This document shows, in pieces, positions 8,287-16,280 of a stretch of 64,000 nt of DNA. Within the stretch, counting starts at the first letter, position 1, and every line of letters starts with the position of its first letter. A program made the position numbers and the translations under genes. The notes beneath the pieces are model-generated. The model was not told the origin of the DNA and did not search any database. It saw only the letters and a program-made list of their open reading frames with translations. The stretch comes from Clostridium sp. chh4-2 (lineage in GTDB: Bacteria > Bacillota > Clostridia > Lachnospirales > Lachnospiraceae), in contig NZ_PKUU01000002.1 of NCBI RefSeq assembly GCF_002899675.1, positions 286,708 to 350,707 of the forward strand, in the 5' to 3' direction.

Positions 8287-9441
8287 ATGAATGAATATTT
8301 TTCTTATCCGGATAAAATCCGGATTGACAGGGCGGTGTTTTATAAGATAGCCCCCATTCCTCTGGAAGTGCCGTTTAAGGATGGGACAGGAAATGTTCGA
8401 AATGCCAGTTTGTTCGGCTCCTGGATGAAAATATACGATGAAGATGGAGTGAGCGGACAAGGGCCGTGTACGCCGCTGATGCTCAATTTCTTTGTGCCGA
8501 TGCTTCTGAAAGAAGATGCGAAGACGGTCAGCCAATGGAGAGAGTATTTTTATTGGCAGATCCGGAATTTCGGATATCAGAGCGCACACGTCAGCGAGCT
8601 GGGATCTCTGGATATGATCCTGCTGGATCTGCTTGCCAACCGTGCAGGAAAACCGCTGCACCGGTTTTTGGGAGCGGAGCGGGATTGGTGTAACGTCTAT
8701 AAAGGCGGCGGTTCCGTGCTTTTATCGGATGAGGAACTGATTGCAGATTTGGTCCGCTTCCAATCAGAGGGATACCATCAGACCAAGTTTAAGATTGGAT
8801 ACGGAAATGACTGGGGGAAGGATATCCGAAGGCTGGAAAAAGCCCGTATTGCTTTGGGAGATGAATTCGGAATTGCCGTGGATGCAAATCAGGCGTGGGA
8901 TGTGGAAACTGCATTTGCATTTTCAAAAGAAGCTGCGGCTTATCATGTGTCCTGGTTTGAAGAACCGATCCATGCCTATGACATGATGGGGCTGAGGCAG
9001 CTGAGAGACAAATTGGATGAGGCCGGAATCCCTATGTCTGTAGCGATGGGAGAATCGGTGCGAAGCTATCACACCTTTGCCGGTTATGCGGATCATGGAG
9101 TGGATCATCTGCAGCCGGGAAATACAAGAATGTACTGTATCGGCGAGAATATGAAGGTATGTGAGCTGGCGAAGGAGAAAGGGGCAGTGCTTTCCTCCGG
9201 TGGTTTTACCTTTCAGAATGTGGTGATGGGAACTCTTTATGGAGAAGATGCAATGATCGAGTACCATCAGCCGATTATGGAGGTTCTGGTTCCGTACTTC
9301 AGCGTGGTATCGGAGATAAAGGACGGAAAATTCTATCTTCCTGATGTCCCGGGGCTGCCTGTACAGATGGATTTTGAAAAGCTGGAAAAGGACGGGCTGT
9401 TGGAAGAAATTATAATAAGAAGCAGGAAAAAAGAAATATAA
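8287..9441 (+). CDS. Enolase-superfamily (mandelate racemase/muconate lactonizing-like) enzyme
   Basis: 384-aa TIM-barrel enzyme of the mandelate racemase/muconate lactonizing group; ATG 8287 follows GGAG at 8276-8279. Visible signatures are KFKIG (a KxK-type pair near residues 166-168), VDANQ (metal Asp near 198), FEEP (metal Glu near 226) and MGES (Glu near 256), then SSGG near the barrel end. Such enzymes abstract a proton next to a carboxylate, giving acid-sugar dehydratases or racemases. The transporter genes directly downstream are of carboxylate type, so an imported hydroxy- or sugar acid is a likely substrate. It is clearly related along its length to the enzyme at 38941. Confidence 0.9.
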   Translation: MNEYFSYPDKIRIDRAVFYKIAPIPLEVPFKDGTGNVRNASLFGSWMKIYDEDGVSGQGPCTPLMLNFFVPMLLKEDAKTVSQWREYFYWQIRNFGYQSAHVSELGSLDMILLDLLANRAGKPLHRFLGAERDWCNVYKGGGSVLLSDEELIADLVRFQSEGYHQTKFKIGYGNDWGKDIRRLEKARIALGDEFGIAVDANQAWDVETAFAFSKEAAAYHVSWFEEPIHAYDMMGLRQLRDKLDEAGIPMSVAMGESVRSYHTFAGYADHGVDHLQPGNTRMYCIGENMKVCELAKEKGAVLSSGGFTFQNVVMGTLYGEDAMIEYHQPIMEVLVPYFSVVSEIKDGKFYLPDVPGLPVQMDFEKLEKDGLLEEIIIRSRKKEI

Positions 9442-9480
9442 AAAACTAAAAGAAAATAATGAAAAGTGGAGGAAGAAAAC

Positions 9481-10614
9481 ATGAAAAAAAGGTTTGCAGC
9501 ATTAGCAATGGCAATGTCTCTGGCAATGATAACCGGATGCGGCAGCGCACAGGGGTCCGCACCTGCACCTGCGGTATCTGCTCCGTCAGCAGCGGCAGCA
9601 GACAGCAGCAAAGACGCTGAGGTGAAGGAAACAACAGTAAAAGAAAGTGAGACACAGGATACAGTAGCGGAGAAAAATGCTTCAGAAGCAGGAAGCAGCA
9701 GTCTGGCGGGCGATCCATCTGCCAGCAGCTGGCCTGGCGGTACGGTTCAGCTCTATGTTCCGGCGGCGGCAGGCGGCGGAAGCGATATGATCGCAAGAGT
9801 ATTTGCTCAGGCTATGTCAGAGGAGACCGGAGGCAACTTTGTGGTAGTCAATGATGCCACCGGCGGAGGAAGCGTGGCTGCAGAAACTATAAGAAATGGA
9901 AAAGCAGACGGATTAAACCTGTATCTTGGACATACCGGGCTGTGCGGCAGCATTGCAATCGGCCAGTATAACCATACATTTGAGGAATTTCAGATTTTGG
10001 GAACCATTACGGTTCCGGGCAAAGAGAGCAATATCGTATGCATAAACAGCAGCCTTCCTTATCAGACTTTAGAAGAGCTTATTGAGGCGGCCAAGGCAGA
10101 GCCGGGAAAATTCCTGGTGGGAGTACAGGCGAATGGAAACAGGCACTTTATGCAGATGCTTCTTCAGAAGAATACCGGCACGGAGTTTACGATTGTAGAC
10201 TGCGGCGGTGTGGCGGATACGATCACCAATTTAGTCGGCGGAATGGTAGATATGGCGATCTTGCCGGTAAAGAATGCGAGCCAATATATTGAAGTCGGCG
10301 ATTTGAAAGGGCTGGCTGTTACCGGTAATGAGCGGAGCGATATGGTTCCGGATATCCCTACCATGAAAGAATGCGGCTATGAGAGCGCTGAAATCCCGTC
10401 AATCTCAATGCTGGCCGGACCTTTGGGAATGTCGGAGGATGATGTGGCAAAAATCAACCAGACTATGAAGACCGTGCTGGAGAACCCTAACGTGGTGGAA
10501 CAGTATAACCAGCTTGCCATGGACGCCGGATATATGACGCCGGAGGATTCTGCGGCCATTATAGACGAGATGCAGAAGCTGTATAACGATGCGGCGGCAG
10601 AGATGAATAAATAA
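9481..10614 (+). CDS. tctC: Tripartite tricarboxylate transporter receptor (TctC/Bug family) lipoprotein
   Basis: Extracytoplasmic receptor, 377 aa, starting at ATG 9481 after GGAGGAAG. The lipobox is ITGC with Cys near residue 20, followed by a long Ala/Ser/Glu-rich linker to about residue 80. The Bug-family fold begins at WPGGTVQLYVPAAAGGGSD and continues with the characteristic GGGSVAAETI. The fold binds carboxylates through backbone contacts; the ligand cannot be told. It is followed by the small and large membrane subunits, making a complete TctCBA set. The upstream enolase-superfamily gene is probably in the same transcript. Confidence 0.92.
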   Translation: MKKRFAALAMAMSLAMITGCGSAQGSAPAPAVSAPSAAAADSSKDAEVKETTVKESETQDTVAEKNASEAGSSSLAGDPSASSWPGGTVQLYVPAAAGGGSDMIARVFAQAMSEETGGNFVVVNDATGGGSVAAETIRNGKADGLNLYLGHTGLCGSIAIGQYNHTFEEFQILGTITVPGKESNIVCINSSLPYQTLEELIEAAKAEPGKFLVGVQANGNRHFMQMLLQKNTGTEFTIVDCGGVADTITNLVGGMVDMAILPVKNASQYIEVGDLKGLAVTGNERSDMVPDIPTMKECGYESAEIPSISMLAGPLGMSEDDVAKINQTMKTVLENPNVVEQYNQLAMDAGYMTPEDSAAIIDEMQKLYNDAAAEMNK

Positions 10615-10625
10615 GGGGTGAGAAC

Positions 10626-11072
10626 ATGACAAAAGACCGGGTCACAGGCTTGATTGCCCTGGTTCTGGGGTGTGCGGTCGCAGCGGCGGCCGCCGTTCTC
10701 CCTCCGTCCACGATGGCGGGAGACATAGGGCCGAAAGCATTTCCGTATATATCGGCGGGAATCCTGATATTATGCGGAGGAGGGCTGTTTATTACAGGCG
10801 GTAAAAAATCGCCGGTTTATTACACAAAAGAACAGCTTGGACGTTTGGCAATGATTTTCGGCGTAGTATTGTGTTATGTGATTGTCATGCACTATCTGGG
10901 ATACAGGATTGCCACTGTGGCAGCTCTGTATATCCTGTGCACGATGTTCAGCCGTGGAAAGGATATACATCTGTGGAAACGGCTTGCTTTTTCCATAATC
11001 CTGACAGCTGTATTGTATTTTGTATTTACGAAAATGTTTGCGATACCGCTGCCGGGAGGCCAATTATTATAA
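10626..11072 (+). CDS. tctB: Tripartite tricarboxylate transporter small membrane subunit (TctB-like)
   Basis: Small integral membrane protein of 148 aa with four hydrophobic segments (about residues 8-25, 38-54, 78-97 and 115-135). Size, PKAFPYI segment after the first helix and position between receptor and large subunit fit TctB. Sequence conservation in this family is low, so the call rests partly on context. It starts 11 nt after the receptor gene, with AGGGGTGAG upstream. Confidence 0.88.
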   Translation: MTKDRVTGLIALVLGCAVAAAAAVLPPSTMAGDIGPKAFPYISAGILILCGGGLFITGGKKSPVYYTKEQLGRLAMIFGVVLCYVIVMHYLGYRIATVAALYILCTMFSRGKDIHLWKRLAFSIILTAVLYFVFTKMFAIPLPGGQLL

Positions 11073-11084
11073 GGGGGAACTGCA

Positions 11085-12581
11085 ATGATGGATTTAATGA
11101 ATGCAGTGGGAGTGCTGCTTACGCCATATTGTCTGGCGATGATGGTGGTTGGCGGTCTGGTAGGACTGATCCTGGGGGCAATTCCGGGTTTGTCGGGAGC
11201 TATGGCCATTACGATCATCCTGCCGCTGACCTTTGCGATGGATTCCAATGTAGCCATCGCCATGCTGATATCCATCTGGGTTGGAAGCTGTTCAGGCGGA
11301 TTTATCGGCTCCATTCTGTTAGGAATTCCGGGTACGCCAAGCTCTTTGGCTACTTGCTATGACGGATATGCCATGACCAGGAAAGGACAGGTAACCAGAG
11401 CGCTGTCGGCGGGTACGGTTGCGAACTTCGCCGGAACGGTGCCCTCCATTCTGATTGCTATGATCGCATGTCCGGTGATCTCTTCCGTGGCGGTAAAGAT
11501 GGGACCATGGGAATATTTTGCCCTTGGACTATTGGCGATCATTCTGGTGGTCAGTTTATCAAGAGGAAAAATGTTTAAGGGATTTATCGGAGCGGCAATC
11601 GGACTTTTGATCACACAGATCGGATACTCCCCGATTTCCTCCACACCCCGGTTTACCTTTGGATCTTATTATCTGTCAGGCGGATTTAATATGGTGTGCG
11701 TCCTGACCGGGCTTTTCGCAGGCTGCATGATCATGCACGATTATGCGAAAGGGGAGACGGGGGTCAGCGGTACGTTTCAGGGCGATATCGGAAGATTCCA
11801 TTTTCCGTTTAAAGATATTAAGAATAATGTGGTAAATGCGGTCCGTTCTTTCCTGATTGGACTGGGAATCGGCTTTCTACCGGGCATGGGTGCTGCCCTT
11901 TCTAATGTGGTGGCCTATTCTGTGGCGAAAAACAGCTCGAAGCATCCGGAGGAATTCGGCGAGGGCTGTGTGGACGGCATAATCGCTCCTGAGGTTGCCA
12001 ACAATGCGTCTGTGGGCGGAGCAATTATACCAATGATTGCTCTGGGTATTCCGGGAGACGGAACGACAGCACTGCTCCTTGGCGGGCTGACGATCCACGG
12101 GATTGAAGCTGGTCCGCTGATGCAGAGAAATTATCCGGTGTTTGTCTACATGATTTTCATGGCAGCGGTATTTGCAGCGGTTATCGCATTGGTTGTGGAA
12201 ATCCTGGGAATCCGGGCATTTCCCATGCTTTTAAAAGCTCCGTACCATTATCTGTATCCGGCAATCCTGGTGCTGTCTCTGACTGGTGTGTACACCAATT
12301 CTGGCAATATTTTCTCCGTATTCATGGCCATGGGCTTCACCGCTCTGGGACTGTGGATGGGATATGCCGGGATACCGACGACGCCGTTTATATTAAGTTA
12401 CGTGCTGGGAGGCACGCTGGAGACTAATTTCAGGAAGGCCATCAGCTTTGCGAGAGGGGATGTATTCATGTTCTTTAAACGGCCTGTTTCCTGCATATTG
12501 CTGCTGATTGTTGTGTTCTCGGTTTTAAGGCCGTACATACAGCCGTTGTTTCAGAAGAACAGTGGAAGAAAGGTGAGTTAA
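11085..12581 (+). CDS. tctA: Tripartite tricarboxylate transporter large membrane subunit (TctA-like)
   Basis: Polytopic permease of 498 aa with about twelve hydrophobic segments. TctA landmarks are visible: GLILGAIPGLSGAMAITIILP near the N-terminus, SCSGGFIGSILLGIPGTPSS, and GIGFLPGMGAALSN in the second half, two inverted-topology copies of a PG-rich loop. It probably takes up a carboxylate using the cation gradient. AGGGGGAAC lies upstream. It is the last gene of the operon; no clear plus-strand terminator follows. Confidence 0.95.
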   Translation: MMDLMNAVGVLLTPYCLAMMVVGGLVGLILGAIPGLSGAMAITIILPLTFAMDSNVAIAMLISIWVGSCSGGFIGSILLGIPGTPSSLATCYDGYAMTRKGQVTRALSAGTVANFAGTVPSILIAMIACPVISSVAVKMGPWEYFALGLLAIILVVSLSRGKMFKGFIGAAIGLLITQIGYSPISSTPRFTFGSYYLSGGFNMVCVLTGLFAGCMIMHDYAKGETGVSGTFQGDIGRFHFPFKDIKNNVVNAVRSFLIGLGIGFLPGMGAALSNVVAYSVAKNSSKHPEEFGEGCVDGIIAPEVANNASVGGAIIPMIALGIPGDGTTALLLGGLTIHGIEAGPLMQRNYPVFVYMIFMAAVFAAVIALVVEILGIRAFPMLLKAPYHYLYPAILVLSLTGVYTNSGNIFSVFMAMGFTALGLWMGYAGIPTTPFILSYVLGGTLETNFRKAISFARGDVFMFFKRPVSCILLLIVVFSVLRPYIQPLFQKNSGRKVS

Positions 12582-12620
12582 GAGAAACAGATCATCCATA
12601 GAAAAATATGATATAAAAAT

Positions 12621-12652
12621 GTCCGCCTGGTGCAGAAAATGCATCGGCGGAC
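12621..12652 (-). terminator. Rho-independent terminator of the GtrII-like gene
   Basis: On the minus strand GTCCGCC and GGCGGAC close a stem, extended inside by GATGCA/TGCACC, followed by ATTTTTAT. It lies 55 nt past the stop of the gene at 12707-14611. The plus-strand side lacks a T-run, so it should act mainly for the minus strand. Confidence 0.7.
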
Positions 12653-12706
12653 AAATGAGCAGCGCTGCTGCTAATGTATGTTAATTGTGCAGTAACTACC
12701 TCGGAA

Positions 12707-14611
12707 TTAATGTACTAATTTATAACATTCCTTCAGCTCAACAAGAATATTGCCGTTATCTCCTCGAATAGTCTCATAATAGCTGTCGGACAAAACTGGC
12801 AGATTCTTCGTTTCAAGATTTGTAACCACATTGATTTTTTGCAAACCATAATAATTATAAAAACGGAATGTATTAAACTCCCAATCCCCGGCAAAGGTTG
12901 TCTGAATCAGGTGTTTCAATGCGCCATCATTGTATTGAGGCATATTCTGTATGATTGGAGATGCTCCAACAGTTCCCGTTATCTGGATATTTTTAACTTC
13001 ATCTGTATTAAATTCAGGAAGTCTGTTTAGCTCAGACAGGACCATCTCTGTCCTAAAATCAACATACCGTTGTTGCTCAGCCAAAGCATTCCCATAAACA
13101 AAAGAAAACACAAAAAAGCACCAGCTCAAAGCTAGGCAGCTTGCTCTTGACACCTGTACTGGTCTGTAACAGTCTTTTTGATAATCTGTACATATAACCG
13201 CAAGAATTGCCAACCATACACCAAAACCATACATTGCGCGGCACTGAAACAGCGGTAATACAAATACAATATAAAGGCCAAATGATAAACACATAGTGAT
13301 AACCACTGCAAGCATCGAAACAACAGCCGTCACCCATTTGCTTCTTTTTGATTTGACGACAGATAATACAATAAAAGAAATCGCCATGACTAAAATAAGA
13401 GCAAGCCACTTTTTATCAAAATCATGATATATAAAAGTCAAATATCTGCACAAATTGGAAAGAATTCCCACAGGCATTTCTCTAATAGAATATATTTCAC
13501 TACTGACATATGCCGTAAATGACCGCATAATTAAAACTTTATATATAATCAATCCTAAAAGGTATCCAAACGCTGACAGTGCAGCCAATCTCAGATAATC
13601 TTTCTCATCTTTGTGCAGCCATTTGATAAATGTAAGTAAAATAATGCTGACCGGAAAAATCCCTAGGGCGGCTTGATATGTTGTACACGTAATGAATACA
13701 CTGACAATTACGGTCGCTACATAAAATGCGGTTCCTGTGCCTAAAAACAATAGTGGAAACACACTTGCTAAGATTGTCAGAGCCATAAACGGTGCATCGA
13801 ATTTATAGGACAGGCACTCTAAAAAAAACGGAGATATTCCAAGCGGCAGCACAGCAATCACGCTCCACATCGAAAGCTTTTTATTATTTGTAAACGTCAA
13901 AATCACAATCAAGCTCGCTACTGCCAATAAAAAAACCGCTATAATCTGTGTCATTGGTGAAATATCTGCTAGATATGCATTTGTGTTAATCACTTTACTA
14001 AGTATGTTGGCTAAATACCTGCTGAATCCCTCCCATCCCGGATAACCATCTGCTTTTCGGCGCATATCATCTATATACTCAACATCCGCCCGGATAATAG
14101 CACTGATAGAAATCAAATATATTCCAACAAGTGTCCAAAATGCTTTCTTAATATGCTGATATTCTGACAGCCTGTCTTGCAAGCGTTTTAATTCGTTTCC
14201 CAAGTGGTCAAAAATAATGCAGACCAGATACTGAATAAAATATGCGGAAATAATCCCGCTTATTATTGTAGGCCATAAAAACACCGTCCTTATGCTTAGA
14301 CTCATACTGGAAGCCAGATATTGTGCTTTATCACTTATTAGCAAAGTACCATAACAAGTATCAGCTGTCAAAACGACAATAAATATTGTTGCAATGACCT
14401 TATATACCGATATGCTTTTTCTGATAGTCTCAAATTCAAACCTGAAAAAGATAGATATCACGCACATAATAATGGCGAATATAAAAAAACCTCTGTAATT
14501 TCGTATAGAAAAAAAGGATAGCGCACCAAAATTTAATGATGATATCAAAAAAATCAAATTAAACAAGACGGTCTTACCATTTAACCTTATATTATCTTTA
14601 GAAATCTGCAT
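12707..14611 (-). CDS. GtrII-like integral membrane glucosyltransferase
   Basis: Polytopic protein of 634 aa with at least twelve hydrophobic segments and a soluble C-terminal tail. After the first helices it carries YIDDMRRKADGYPGWEGFSR, matching the Asp-Asp-x-x-Arg ... Gly ... Trp pattern of GtrII-family glucosyltransferases. These move a glucosyl group from a polyprenyl carrier onto a surface polysaccharide outside the membrane. AGAAGGG precedes the start. It is monocistronic, with its own promoter and terminator. Its codons are markedly more AT-rich than those of its neighbours, suggesting later acquisition. The specific acceptor is unknown. Confidence 0.75.
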   Translation of the reverse strand: MQISKDNIRLNGKTVLFNLIFLISSLNFGALSFFSIRNYRGFFIFAIIMCVISIFFRFEFETIRKSISVYKVIATIFIVVLTADTCYGTLLISDKAQYLASSMSLSIRTVFLWPTIISGIISAYFIQYLVCIIFDHLGNELKRLQDRLSEYQHIKKAFWTLVGIYLISISAIIRADVEYIDDMRRKADGYPGWEGFSRYLANILSKVINTNAYLADISPMTQIIAVFLLAVASLIVILTFTNNKKLSMWSVIAVLPLGISPFFLECLSYKFDAPFMALTILASVFPLLFLGTGTAFYVATVIVSVFITCTTYQAALGIFPVSIILLTFIKWLHKDEKDYLRLAALSAFGYLLGLIIYKVLIMRSFTAYVSSEIYSIREMPVGILSNLCRYLTFIYHDFDKKWLALILVMAISFIVLSVVKSKRSKWVTAVVSMLAVVITMCLSFGLYIVFVLPLFQCRAMYGFGVWLAILAVICTDYQKDCYRPVQVSRASCLALSWCFFVFSFVYGNALAEQQRYVDFRTEMVLSELNRLPEFNTDEVKNIQITGTVGASPIIQNMPQYNDGALKHLIQTTFAGDWEFNTFRFYNYYGLQKINVVTNLETKNLPVLSDSYYETIRGDNGNILVELKECYKLVH

Positions 14612-14641
14612 GTCTTAATCCCTTCTTTTTGCTTATGATTA

Positions 14642-14670
14642 ATTCTACATCAAATGCTTGCACTTTGAAA
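14642..14670 (-). promoter_or_regulatory. Putative sigma-A promoter of the GtrII-like gene
   Basis: Read on the minus strand, TTTCAA (14670-14665) and TAGAAT (14647-14642) are separated by 17 bp. The start codon is about 30 nt downstream, leaving a short leader. Confidence 0.5.
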
Positions 14671-14784
14671 AGAAAAATTATGAAATTTCTCATTTCTGTA
14701 CAAAAGCCCATATAAAAATTTATTAAAAATCTGACTTTTACAGGATGTATTTTCAAAAGAGTCCATAATCCTAAAGTCCAAGGG

Positions 14785-14872
14785 TTTGATAATTTGATAA
14801 ACTATGAAACTAAATTATACTGTTTTAGTTACAGTTATCAAAGTTTATGGAATTATAATGAATATTTGATAA
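14785..14872 (+). promoter_or_regulatory. Four-box TTTGATAA operator region
   Basis: The octamer TTTGATAA occurs exactly at 14785-14792, 14793-14800 and 14865-14872, and inverted (TTATCAAA) at 14835-14842. Two copies flank the TATAAT at 14854-14859. The gene directly downstream encodes a helix-turn-helix protein, so autoregulation is a reasonable inference. A spacing of 42 bp between the second and third boxes is close to four helical turns. Confidence 0.55.
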
Positions 14873-14937
14873 TTATCTGTTAAAATAATAGAAGACAGAC
14901 ATTGGAAAAACTATATTTTACAGATGAGGTACCAGGT

Positions 14938-16206
14938 ATGCAGCCGGAAAAGACCACGATATCAAAAAGTTTATATGACAATTCAACTGCCGGCCTTTTG
15001 ACAATTCAGGATGCCGTTGAATATCTTGAAAATCAGATCAAAACCCGTTCTCTGCGTGAAAAACTGGAGAAATTCAGGCACGGATGCGACCTGCAGAAAG
15101 TGTTGGTAGAAGGTCTGCTCAATAATGATCCGGGCAGGAAAAAGGATTCGGTTGAGAGGCGGGTCAGAGGATGGCTGAAAAACGGCAATGACCGTTCCAT
15201 CGATAAGCAGGCTGCCATAGAGGTGTGCTTTATATTAAAACTCTCCATAGAAGAAGCGGATCAATTTGTGACCATGGTTTCGGAAGAAGCGCTTCATTAC
15301 AGGAACCCGGACGAAATTGTCTATATTTTTGCGCTTCAGCACGGTATGACCTATCCCGAAGCGGTGGCGCTAAATGAACAGATGCAGGAGATTTTATCCA
15401 AGACGGAAGATGCAAAAGAGCTGTCGGAAAACAGTTTTACGCCGATCATCCGTTCCGAGGTTTCCGCACTTCAGACAAAAGAAGAGCTGGCGGATTATCT
15501 GGAGCACTCTGTGGAACGCCTTGGGCGGTATCACAACAATGCATACCAGGAATTTATGAGCAGGCTGGAAATGCTGGAAAATCCACGTATGGATGAGGCA
15601 GAAGTGAGTGCGGGAGAGTTTGACGACGAGTGTCTGACTATGCGCGACATTTTAAGAGAATATTTATTCGAGAAAAACGTGATCTATGCCATGGAACGGG
15701 CCGGTAAGAGGACTGAAAAGAAGAAGGGCAAAGATAAAGAACAGGTACAGAAAATTTCAGAAGGAAAACTGGTTTTTACAAAGGTTCAGGAAAATATCAG
15801 CAAGAGCTGGCCGGATGAAAGCACGCTGTCTAAGATGAAATCCAGGAAAACTGACGTTACCCGGAGAGTGCTGATCCTTCTGTTTATTGCCACAGACCAG
15901 GGGAAGGACTGGGGCAGAGAAGGGGAAGAGCTGGAAAAGGCATATAAAGACGAGGTGGGCCGGGACTATTATGTCTATGATGATTGGGACGATGAACTGA
16001 CCCGGGATGAGGTGTTTGAAGACATTTACACGCGTCTTAACGACATGCTGTCTTTATGCGGTTTCGCTATGCTGGACCCACGTTCTCCGTTTGACTGGCT
16101 GATTTTATATTGCATTTGTGTGGATGATATTTTTGATATCGATATCCGCATGCGCGGGATTTTTAAAGAAATGTTTGGTGAAAGGGTGGATGAGGAAGGA
16201 AAATAA
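14938..16206 (+). CDS. Helix-turn-helix protein of unknown function, first gene of the kinase-NACHT module
   Basis: Predicted soluble protein of 422 aa. ATG 14938 is preferred because GAGG at 14926-14929 is 8 nt away; an upstream in-frame TTG at 14902 has a weaker site. Residues about 35-120 look like an Xre/Cro-type helix-turn-helix domain in which WLKNGNDRSIDKQAAIEVCF and LKLSIEEADQF match the usual 'regulator with sensor' pattern of clostridial proteins, followed by LHYRNPDEIVYIFAL. The middle is helical and charged with a Lys-rich stretch (KRTEKKKGKDKEQ). The C-terminus carries LDPRSPFDWLILYCI. It precedes the kinase gene by 74 nt and is probably co-transcribed. DNA binding is inferred; no enzyme motif is seen. 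Confidence 0.8.
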   Translation: MQPEKTTISKSLYDNSTAGLLTIQDAVEYLENQIKTRSLREKLEKFRHGCDLQKVLVEGLLNNDPGRKKDSVERRVRGWLKNGNDRSIDKQAAIEVCFILKLSIEEADQFVTMVSEEALHYRNPDEIVYIFALQHGMTYPEAVALNEQMQEILSKTEDAKELSENSFTPIIRSEVSALQTKEELADYLEHSVERLGRYHNNAYQEFMSRLEMLENPRMDEAEVSAGEFDDECLTMRDILREYLFEKNVIYAMERAGKRTEKKKGKDKEQVQKISEGKLVFTKVQENISKSWPDESTLSKMKSRKTDVTRRVLILLFIATDQGKDWGREGEELEKAYKDEVGRDYYVYDDWDDELTRDEVFEDIYTRLNDMLSLCGFAMLDPRSPFDWLILYCICVDDIFDIDIRMRGIFKEMFGERVDEEGK

Positions 16207-16280
16207 TTTCAAGTCCATATTCATGGATATGGTACAGTAAAACTGCGAATTGAGAAACCATGAATTAAATGGAGAATTAT

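Larger units (their letters stand above)
14612..14937. other. Divergent intergenic region between the GtrII-like gene and the kinase module
   Basis: A 326-bp AT-rich gap without a supported gene. It holds the minus-strand promoter at 14642-14670, four TTTGATAA boxes (14785-14872) and a TATAAT at 14854-14859 that could be the -10 of the kinase module. No convincing -35 sits at 17 bp from that -10. Confidence 0.6.
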
